Shown: in pieces, positions 1-4,411 of the stretch
Numbering within the stretch: position 1 is the stretch's first letter
How the letters are laid out: each line of letters starts with the position of its first letter
Assembly: GCA_025449725.1 (NCBI GenBank)
Contig: JANWIU010000057.1
Coordinates: 1 to 5,012 of the forward strand
Origin: Pseudobdellovibrio sp.
GTDB lineage: Bacteria > Bdellovibrionota > Bdellovibrionia > Bdellovibrionales > Bdellovibrionaceae
DNA: 5,012 nucleotides
Reading direction: 5' to 3'
Program-made: the position numbers and the translations under genes
The notes under the pieces: model-generated
The model's input: the letters and a program-made list of their open reading frames with translations, nothing else
Database searches by the model: none
What the model was told of the DNA's origin: nothing

Positions 1-1
1 A

Positions 2-127
2 GAATTTCAGTGTTTAGATTTGTATAAAGAGGGCGGGCCTTATCTTGAAACCAATTTTCAGACGACGTTTGAAAAAATATTTGTTCGGCAAGGTATAGAA
101 ATAAATTACATAAAATTAGTTAAGTGA
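2..127 (+). CDS. C-terminal fragment of an unrecognised protein
   Basis: Frame 2 is open from the left edge to a TGA at 125-127 and gives 41 residues, ending in GIEINYIKLVK. The other two plus frames close within about 30 bases, so this is the likely coding frame. The fragment mixes charged and aromatic residues, has no cysteine pair or obvious membrane segment, and ends in a short beta-like stretch. I do not recognise the family. The gene is followed after about 70 bases by a strong terminator hairpin at 199-243, which supports a real gene end here. The start and most of the gene lie outside the window. Confidence 0.55.
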   Translation, partial: EFQCLDLYKEGGPYLETNFQTTFEKIFVRQGIEINYIKLVK

Positions 128-198
128 GTCATGATAAGTTTTTTTCGCTAAGTCTAAACTTTCTGAATTTATGACGCAATTTTTACCTGTGGGTTTCA

Positions 199-243
199 GA
201 CGAGAAAAACGTCTGAGTTTGAAAGTCAGACGTTTTTCTCGTC
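199..243. terminator. Bidirectional intrinsic terminator, 18-bp perfect inverted repeat
   Basis: The arms GACGAGAAAAACGTCTGA (199-216) and its exact reverse complement (226-243) enclose a 9-base loop. The core stem CGTCTGA/TCAGACG is preceded by A5 and followed by T5, and this is true on both strands, the classic form of a shared terminator. It lies between the plus-strand gene ending at 127 and the minus-strand ferredoxin gene ending at 294, so it can serve both. Confidence 0.8.
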
Positions 244-293
244 CGACTCCGTGAGGCTTGGTTGGACCGACATGAAAGAATTAAACCCGGGTG

Positions 294-596
294 TTACCAG
301 TATTTTGTTTTCACTGTGATGTCGCCGCGGACTTCGATTTGGCAACTGAGGCGCTCGTCGGGCGCGCATTTATTTCGTTTCAAACTATCAGTTTCAAAAG
401 AAGCCGGGGAGTTAATAGCGTCACCGGGGGCGCTCCCGGATTCGGAAGTCACGCGAACGCGGCACATGCTACAAATGCCGTCGCCGTCACAAGAAGAAGC
501 CACCGGCAAACCGGCCGCAATCAAGGCGCTCATTAAATTGCTTCCGGCCTCAACGTCTATCGTCATTTGTTTTTGTGGAATGCTTACTTTTGGCAT
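294..596 (-). CDS. [2Fe-2S] ferredoxin, small single-domain
   Basis: The gene encodes a 100-residue soluble electron carrier with a beta-grasp [2Fe-2S] domain. The cluster ligands are visible as Cys36, Cys42 and Cys45 (C-x5-C-x2-C in SCDGDGICSMCRVRV) and Cys85 (RLSCQ). This spacing is that of adrenodoxin-like and related bacterial ferredoxins rather than the plant C-x4-C-x2-C. Cys77 is an extra cysteine, and the segment EAGSNLMSALIAAGLPV matches the helix before the cluster in this fold. The ATG at 594-596 (MPKVSIPQ) is chosen because it fits the family's usual N-terminus. The longer frame beginning at 650 would overlap the divergent SDR gene and adds 18 residues of no family character. The ribosome-binding site is weak (only GAAG directly before ATG), so the leader may be very short. 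Its redox partner is not visible, and nearby trxB does not normally use a ferredoxin. Confidence 0.88.
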   Translation of the reverse strand: MPKVSIPQKQMTIDVEAGSNLMSALIAAGLPVASSCDGDGICSMCRVRVTSESGSAPGDAINSPASFETDSLKRNKCAPDERLSCQIEVRGDITVKTKYW

Positions 597-608
597 CTTC
601 GTAAGAAT

Positions 609-614
609 AGTATA
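609..614 (-). promoter_or_regulatory. Candidate -10 box for the ferredoxin gene
   Basis: On the minus strand the hexamer TATACT (complement of AGTATA) lies 12 bases upstream of the ferredoxin ATG. It matches the sigma-70 -10 consensus TATAAT in five of six positions. No convincing -35 box is seen 16-19 bases further upstream. Transcription from it would begin within a few bases of the start codon, giving a leaderless or nearly leaderless message, which fits the lack of a good ribosome-binding site. Confidence 0.35.
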
Positions 615-617
615 GGA
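613..617 (+). promoter_or_regulatory. Ribosome-binding site that fixes the SDR start
   Basis: TAGGA lies 7 bases before the ATG at 625, a normal spacing. The in-frame GTG at 619 would have only one base of spacing, so the ATG is preferred. The site overlaps the candidate -10 box of the divergent ferredoxin gene. Confidence 0.55.
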
Positions 618-624
618 TGTGCCG

Positions 625-1326
625 ATGTCCAATTTGAATGAAAAATTCATTATGCTGGGGGCTAGTCGAGGATTGGGCTGGCGAACTTACCAGCTGCTTC
701 TGAAGCAAAAGCCGCAGGCGGAATTTTTAATTAGCTCGCGGAAAGTTTTATTGAAAACAGGAGAGGTTTCACAAAATACACAGTTGATTCCGCAGGACTT
801 TTCAAAACTGGGGATCAATGCTGAATTTGAATCTCAGCTAAAAGAATTCGGGCCCACTCATTTAATTTATTTTGCGGGTGGCGGCCCATTTGGATTTTTT
901 CAAGATAAAAAATGGAGCGATCATCAGTGGTCTTTGCAAACCAGCTTTTTATATCCGGCGGAATTGCTTCATTCTATTATGGCAAAGCCGGAAGCCTGGC
1001 CGAAACTTAAAAAAATTGTTCTGATCGGCTCTTCAGTGGCAGAAGACAAGGCAGATCCTCGCGCTAGTAGCTACTCTGCTGCGAAGCATGCTTTAAAAGG
1101 TCTTGTCAGCACGATTCAGGCCGAACGGGCAATACAGCAGGCTAATTCAAACGAAACAACTGCTTCAAATCTCAATAAAAAGTCACTGCCGGAAGTGCTG
1201 TTGTTTAGCCCACCTTATATGCAAACGGACCTGCTCCCGGCCCATAGTCACCCTCGATTGAGCGATCGAGCGGAAAATCCCGAAGTTGTTGCTGGGCGCC
1301 TAATCGAATATATTGAAAACACCTAG
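625..1326 (+). CDS. Short-chain dehydrogenase/reductase (SDR) family protein
   Basis: This is a 233-residue Rossmann-fold protein, likely a cytoplasmic NAD(P)H-dependent oxidoreductase; the substrate is unknown. The cofactor motif GASRGLG is at residues 12-18. Arg39 at the end of beta-2 (SSR) suggests a preference for NADP(H). The catalytic pair YSAAK is at Tyr150/Lys154, with Ser136/Ser137 (IGSSVAED) as the catalytic serine. The length is typical of classical SDRs. Three usual motifs are altered: NAG reads AGGG (84-87), the helix-4 asparagine appears to be threonine (about residue 106), and the PG motif after beta-6 reads SPPYMQT (195-201). A hydrophilic stretch at about 169-188 lengthens the loop before beta-6. 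The start is set by the TAGGA site. The gene is divergent from the ferredoxin gene with 28 bases between them and lies 52 bases ahead of trxB, with which it may be cotranscribed because I see no clear promoter in that gap. Confidence 0.85.
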   Translation: MSNLNEKFIMLGASRGLGWRTYQLLLKQKPQAEFLISSRKVLLKTGEVSQNTQLIPQDFSKLGINAEFESQLKEFGPTHLIYFAGGGPFGFFQDKKWSDHQWSLQTSFLYPAELLHSIMAKPEAWPKLKKIVLIGSSVAEDKADPRASSYSAAKHALKGLVSTIQAERAIQQANSNETTASNLNKKSLPEVLLFSPPYMQTDLLPAHSHPRLSDRAENPEVVAGRLIEYIENT

Positions 1327-1344
1327 AGATAGGTTAAGATTTTT
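1321..1344 (+). terminator. Weak hairpin with T run at the SDR gene end
   Basis: ACCTA (1321-1325) and TAGGT (1330-1334) pair around a GAGA loop, which is of the stable GNRA type, and T5 follows at 1340-1344. The stem is only 5 bp, overlaps the SDR stop codon, and is five bases from the T run. At best it would attenuate readthrough into trxB. Confidence 0.2.
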
Positions 1345-1378
1345 CATTCGAGATTGCTTGTTTTAGTGTTGGGGAAAT

Positions 1379-2335
1379 ATGTCAGAAAATCAGTCAGCTA
1401 AAAGTATCGAAAACGTTATTATTATCGGTTCCGGACCGGCAGGTTTAACTTCTGCACTTTATACGTCGCGGGCAAATTTAGAGCCTTTGATGATTGAGGG
1501 TGAAGAAGCCGGCGGTCAATTGATGATTACTAACGATGTCGAAAACTATCCCGGTTTCGAACATGGGATTACCGGCCCTGAATTAATTGCGACTTTGCGG
1601 AAGCAAGCAGGAAGATTCGGAACACGATTTATTACCAAAAATGTTACGCAAGTAGATTTAAGCAAACGTCCTTTCAAAGTGACTGTTGGCAAAGAAGAAT
1701 ACCTTGCGAAAACTATCATTATTTCTACTGGCGCCAGCGCGAAGTATTTGGGCCTTCCTTCGGAAAGACAATACATGAGCCGCGGAGTTTCTGCTTGCGC
1801 TACCTGCGATGGTGCTTTCTTCAGAAATGTTGAAGTGGGTGTTGTAGGTGGTGGAGACACAGCGATGGAAGAGGCCAACTTCCTGACAAGATTTGCAAGT
1901 AAAGTTTATGTGATCCACAGATCGGATAACTTTCGCGCCTCAAAGATCATGATTGATCGTGCAAGAAAGAATCCTAAGATTGAATTCCTGACTTATGCTG
2001 CAGTTGAAGAAGTTATCGGAGACGGAAAATCTGTTACCGGTATTAAATTGAAAAACATGAAATCCAACGAAGTGAACGAAATGAAGCTTCAGGGATTATT
2101 TATTGCTATCGGCCATCAGCCGAATACAAAACTTTTTAACGGCGTTCTTGATATGAATGAAGCCGGATATTTAAAAACAAAACCGGGCACGACATACACC
2201 AATATCGAAGGTGTATTTGCCGCAGGTGATGTTCAAGACCCGAACTACAGACAAGCGATCACAGCGGCGGGCACAGGGTGCATGGCCGCAATTGATTGTG
2301 AGCGATGGCTTGAAGCAAACGATGAGGCCCACTAA
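1379..2335 (+). CDS. trxB: Thioredoxin reductase (NADPH), low-molecular-weight type
   Basis: The gene encodes a 318-residue flavoenzyme that transfers electrons from NADPH through FAD and a redox-active disulfide to thioredoxin in the cytoplasm. The N-terminal FAD motif GSGPAG is at 17-22, preceded by the strand NVIIIG. GGQL (45-48) and ENYPGF (55-60) are family signatures. The catalytic disulfide is CATC, Cys140 to Cys143, followed by DGAFF. The NADPH motif GGGDTAMEEA is at 157-166 and HRSDNFRASK at 180-189. The second FAD motif is GVFAAGDV (278-285), followed by YRQAITAAGTGCMAA. The length is normal and the gene is intact. In the 2'-phosphate pocket the usual second arginine of HRR is Ser182, while Arg181 and Arg186 remain. 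A GGGGA ribosome site is only 3 bases from the ATG, but the next methionine is inside the FAD domain, so the start is secure. It overlaps the next gene by one base. Confidence 0.97.
   Translation: MSENQSAKSIENVIIIGSGPAGLTSALYTSRANLEPLMIEGEEAGGQLMITNDVENYPGFEHGITGPELIATLRKQAGRFGTRFITKNVTQVDLSKRPFKVTVGKEEYLAKTIIISTGASAKYLGLPSERQYMSRGVSACATCDGAFFRNVEVGVVGGGDTAMEEANFLTRFASKVYVIHRSDNFRASKIMIDRARKNPKIEFLTYAAVEEVIGDGKSVTGIKLKNMKSNEVNEMKLQGLFIAIGHQPNTKLFNGVLDMNEAGYLKTKPGTTYTNIEGVFAAGDVQDPNYRQAITAAGTGCMAAIDCERWLEANDEAH
2323..2327 (+). promoter_or_regulatory. Ribosome-binding site inside trxB for the receiver gene
   Basis: TGAGG within the last codons of trxB stands 7 bases before the ATG at 2335, and the trxB stop and receiver start share an adenine (TAATG). 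This supports the long start of the receiver protein and suggests translational coupling. Confidence 0.6.
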
Positions 2336-2835
2336 TGGCGAAAAAATTTATCACCGCAGACTTAATTAAAAAAATCGAAAGACTTACAAAACAGAGAATG
2401 TCTGAACAGCCTGTTGTAAGTTTAAATGAATTCCGCGGTGCCCAAAAGAAAATGCATCCGGTTAATATTTTAGTTATCGAAGACGATGAGACTCAGCGCT
2501 TGAGTTTAAAACGTATTCTGGAAGCAGAAGGTTACGGGGCGCTGACAGCCGCTGATTCTGCAGAGCTAACGGCGCTGTTAGACGAAGAAAAAGATATTCA
2601 TTTGATTCTAATGGACATCGGTTTGCCGTGGATCAACGGATTTGAACTGGCTGCAATGATGAAAGAGCACCAGGAGTTGAAAAAGCTTCCATTAGTTTTT
2701 TTATCTGCTCAGGCAGAGCCGGAAGATTACGAAAAAGCGCGCGAAGTCGGTGCCGCTGATTACATTAAAAAGCCTTTTGATATTGAAAAATTGAAATCGG
2801 TTATTGCGGAATTGATTAAGAATCAGAATTACTAG
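2335..2835 (+). CDS. Solo response regulator receiver protein (CheY-like)
   Basis: The 166-residue protein has one receiver domain from about residue 43 to the end and no output domain. The acidic pocket is Glu49-Asp50-Asp51 (VIEDDETQR), the phospho-acceptor is Asp94 (LILMDIGLP), the switch residues are Ser124 (VFLSAQ) and Tyr143, and the conserved lysine is Lys146 (YIKKPF). All residues needed for phosphorylation are present, so it should accept phosphate from a histidine kinase or phosphotransfer protein not encoded here. The first 42 residues are a charged, probably helical extension (ITADLIKKIERLTKQR) not found in CheY; it could be a docking or dimer segment. A start at Met40 would remove it, but the TGAGG site and the TAATG overlap with trxB favour the long form. 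The partner and regulated process are unknown. The gene is followed by a hairpin 4 bases after the stop and a strong terminator. Confidence 0.93.
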   Translation: MAKKFITADLIKKIERLTKQRMSEQPVVSLNEFRGAQKKMHPVNILVIEDDETQRLSLKRILEAEGYGALTAADSAELTALLDEEKDIHLILMDIGLPWINGFELAAMMKEHQELKKLPLVFLSAQAEPEDYEKAREVGAADYIKKPFDIEKLKSVIAELIKNQNY

Positions 2836-2839
2836 TTGG

Positions 2840-2859
2840 ATTCCGGTTGTTACCGGGAT
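2840..2859 (+). other. Hairpin directly after the receiver gene
   Basis: ATTCCGGT (2840-2847) pairs with ACCGGGAT (2852-2859) around a TGTT loop, with one G-T wobble. It starts four bases after the stop codon. No T run follows, so it is not an intrinsic terminator by itself. It could protect the 3' end of the message. Confidence 0.4.
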
Positions 2860-2894
2860 TGCATTTAAAAACTATTAAAAACAAAATCTAGAAT

Positions 2895-2927
2895 AAAAAA
2901 AGCCAGGCTGTAAACCTGGCTTTTTTT
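2895..2927. terminator. Bidirectional intrinsic terminator between convergent genes
   Basis: A7 plus GCCAGG (2895-2907) and its exact reverse complement CCTGGC plus T7 (2915-2927) flank a 7-base loop. The GC-rich core with an A tract before and a T tract after is functional on both strands. It lies between the receiver gene (stop at 2835) and the minus-strand lipoprotein gene (stop at 2950) and should end both messages. Confidence 0.92.
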
Positions 2928-2949
2928 GTTTTTCAATGATCTGGAGAAC

Positions 2950-4164
2950 CTAGTCAGCTACGAACATTGAAGTAACGCAGTTGTTGAAAGAATTTGATTC
3001 TTCAAACGAAGAACTGTCATCGTCCGCAATACGAGTTGCAGTCGGAGCGTTTAGATCAACCGCAAATCTTTCAATGTTGTATCCCACCGGAGCCAAGTTC
3101 AGTGAATTAGAAGACGCAACGTATAGATATCCTGAAGAGCTGTCGTAAGCCATAGCCGAAACACCGAAGAAATAAGAGATGTTATCGTAAAGGATTTTTC
3201 CGTTCGAAAGTGATGCCGTTTCACCGGCTACTGTATTCTCGGTGAAATCATACATAACAAGTGCATTATTGATTGTGGCCGCAGTATTTGTTGAAGATGC
3301 GTAAGCTACTAAAAGTTTTCCAGTGCCTGCTCCAGTAGGAACAAAAACGATCGAAGTAGGTGTGGCATTTGCCCCAAGTGTAGTGAGACCGGTAATTGCG
3401 CTGGTTGCAGCAGTTAGAACAGCAGCGGCACCGCCCGGCGCATTTGCCAAGCAATGAGGTACTGTATTCGAACCTTGCATACTGATTACGCCAATATCCA
3501 TTTGGCCGGCTGCTGCGTGAGAGTAAATAAATTTACCAACCTCATCAGTAGATACGGCTTTGGGTAATGCGATTAAGTCCGTAATCTGAGTATTGTTGGT
3601 AGCACAAGGGCCCAAATTGTTTTCACCCCAGGAAACGTTCACATCAACTTTTTTATTTGTTGGAGTGGCATCGTATCGCTCTACATTAGTAGTTGTTCCT
3701 ACCAAAATACCTAAGTCAGCCGCACGAGAAATACCTCTTACAACAGATCCGCTTAAGTCTACTGTATTTGTCTGCCATACAGCTTTAGAGCCAAAAGAAG
3801 TTTTTAAGATTTTATCGATTCTTCTGTTACCGGTTGAAGAAGGATTTTCAACGGCTACGTAAATGTATCCGTCTCCGCCATCAGTGATACCATTTGGATA
3901 AGTATCAGCATCTTCATCAGAAAGATTGGCGTAGTCATGAATTACATCATATTGCCGTGAAGAAATGTCCAAGCTTGAAATAATCTGGCCAACGTCAGTT
4001 ACAGCAGGTGCAGTGAAGCCAGTTCCGCTATAACATAAGCCTGTCGCTATGTAGAGTTTTTTAGAGGCTGCGGCACCACCGCTATCTGAACTGCGGCTAC
4101 AGCTAAAACCTATTACACCGAAAGCCAATCCCAAACCAATACTGAATATTATATTTCGTCTCAT
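2950..4164 (-). CDS. Predicted lipoprotein with a beta-propeller-like repeat domain
   Basis: The 404-residue protein begins with a lipoprotein signal: MRR, a hydrophobic stretch to about residue 20, then GFSC with Cys22 as the lipidation site (an acceptable but not ideal lipobox). Serine at +2 suggests outer-membrane placement. A Ser/Gly/Ala linker (23-34) follows. The rest shows recurring strand pairs of the form 'hydrophobic strand, D/G turn, gxLYVA strand', seen at about 37-41 (LYIAT), 92-105 (GITDGGDGYIYVAV), 143-156, 194-215, 270-289 and 334-350 (SAMAYDSSSGYLYVAS). These read as six propeller blades. Four other cysteines (about 44, 187, 238, 396) could form disulfides in the periplasm. 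I recognise no enzyme motif or specific family, and a binding or scaffold role is only a guess. The start at 4164 is set by an AAGGAG site and the signal peptide; the frame is open to 4251, but that start would bury the signal sequence. Confidence 0.8.
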   Translation of the reverse strand: MRRNIIFSIGLGLAFGVIGFSCSRSSDSGGAAASKKLYIATGLCYSGTGFTAPAVTDVGQIISSLDISSRQYDVIHDYANLSDEDADTYPNGITDGGDGYIYVAVENPSSTGNRRIDKILKTSFGSKAVWQTNTVDLSGSVVRGISRAADLGILVGTTTNVERYDATPTNKKVDVNVSWGENNLGPCATNNTQITDLIALPKAVSTDEVGKFIYSHAAAGQMDIGVISMQGSNTVPHCLANAPGGAAAVLTAATSAITGLTTLGANATPTSIVFVPTGAGTGKLLVAYASSTNTAATINNALVMYDFTENTVAGETASLSNGKILYDNISYFFGVSAMAYDSSSGYLYVASSNSLNLAPVGYNIERFAVDLNAPTATRIADDDSSSFEESNSFNNCVTSMFVAD

Positions 4165-4169
4165 TATCG

Positions 4170-4175
4170 CTCCTT
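4170..4175 (-). promoter_or_regulatory. Ribosome-binding site of the lipoprotein gene
   Basis: On the minus strand AAGGAG stands 5 bases before the ATG at 4164. It is the strongest ribosome-binding site in the window and decides the start in favour of the protein with an N-terminal lipoprotein signal. Confidence 0.8.
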
Positions 4176-4204
4176 GATAATAAACCAGTTTACTATATCT
4201 CGCT

Positions 4205-4238
4205 ATTTTAGCACCTCCGCGCCTTTGTTGTACTACAA
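4205..4238 (-). promoter_or_regulatory. Candidate lipoprotein promoter with a palindrome at -35
   Basis: On the minus strand TAAAAT (4210 to 4205) is a fair -10 box and would give a leader of roughly 34 bases. The -35 position is poor (GTACAA or TACAAC), but it coincides with the perfect 11-base palindrome TTGTA-G-TACAA (4228-4238), which could be an operator or activator site. A second possible -10, TATAGT (4197 to 4192), has no -35. This is a pattern-level call only. Confidence 0.25.
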
Positions 4239-4252
4239 AAGTTAGGGGCAAA

Positions 4253-4275
4253 TAAAACTGTCTTAAAACTGGACT
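4253..4275. promoter_or_regulatory. Tandem TAAAACTG repeat resembling a Pho box
   Basis: TAAAACTG occurs at 4253-4260 and again at 4264-4271, exactly 11 bases apart. On the plus strand 4258-4275 reads CTGTCTTAAAACTGGACT. The first heptamer matches the PhoB half-site CTGTCAT in six of seven positions and the second in about four of seven, separated by AAAA as in real Pho boxes. TAGAAT (4275-4280), a possible -10, begins 10 bases after the first heptamer. An inverted related copy, CCAGTTTA, lies at 4185-4192 near the lipoprotein start. An operator is plausible; PhoB is only one candidate. Confidence 0.25.
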
Positions 4276-4300
4276 AGAATGAGTGTATTTAGCAACATAA

Positions 4301-4347
4301 TCATAATTTTCGTCATTGTAGAGCCGGCAATTGTGAAGGAATTATGA
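4301..4347. repeat. 8-bp inverted repeat in the divergent region
   Basis: TCATAATT (4301-4308) is the exact reverse complement of AATTATGA (4340-4347), with 31 bases between, including the palindrome GCCGGC (4323-4328). AT-rich 8-mers can pair by chance, so the significance is low, but the region is otherwise noncoding and lies upstream of the outer-membrane protein gene. Confidence 0.25.
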
Positions 4348-4388
4348 AGGTATTTTCGATTTTTTCATTCTTAGACTTTAATAAATGA
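4344..4388 (+). CDS. Possible 14-residue upstream ORF or leader peptide
   Basis: ATG at 4344 reads MKVFSIFSFLDFNK and stops at TGA (4386-4388), 23 bases before the next gene. AAGGA ends 3 bases before the ATG, a close but usable ribosome site. The peptide is hydrophobic with no telling codon runs. Short frames with an SD-like motif arise by chance, so this is tentative. If translated it could influence initiation of the outer-membrane protein gene. Confidence 0.2.
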   Translation: MKVFSIFSFLDFNK

Positions 4389-4411
4389 ATTGATAAGTTT
4401 AGATTTAAGGT

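Noticed and set aside
128..198. T7 run at 139-145 as a terminator for the first gene
   Set aside because: No stable stem precedes the T run; only short imperfect repeats (GTCAT/ATGAC) are present, and the hairpin at 199-243 is far better.
262..615. Plus-strand open frames of 117 and 81 codons opposite the ferredoxin gene
   Set aside because: They lie antisense to a gene with clear [2Fe-2S] ligands, encode no recognisable domain, and have no ribosome site.
597..650. Ferredoxin start 18 codons upstream at 650
   Set aside because: It would overlap the SDR coding sequence by 26 bases and adds residues not typical of the family; the start at 596 fits the usual N-terminus.
1327..1378. A separate promoter for trxB in the SDR-trxB gap
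   Set aside because: TTGCTT at 1354-1359 looks like a -35, but a -10 at proper spacing would fall on the trxB start codon, which is at odds with the GGGGA ribosome site.
1546..1918. Two minus-strand open frames (110 and 86 codons) inside trxB
   Set aside because: They are shadows of the strongly conserved trxB reading frame, with no domain or start signal.
3266..3454. Minus-strand 62-codon frame rich in cysteine
   Set aside because: It lies in a different frame inside the lipoprotein gene; the cysteines come from frame-shifted Ala/Thr codons rather than a metal-binding design.
3593..3862. Plus-strand 89-codon frame within the lipoprotein gene
   Set aside because: It is antisense to a gene with a signal peptide and repeated strand patterns and shows no coding features of its own.
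4165..4251. 29-codon N-terminal extension of the lipoprotein
   Set aside because: It would place charged residues before the signal sequence, and the AAGGAG site sits 5 bases before the internal ATG at 4164.
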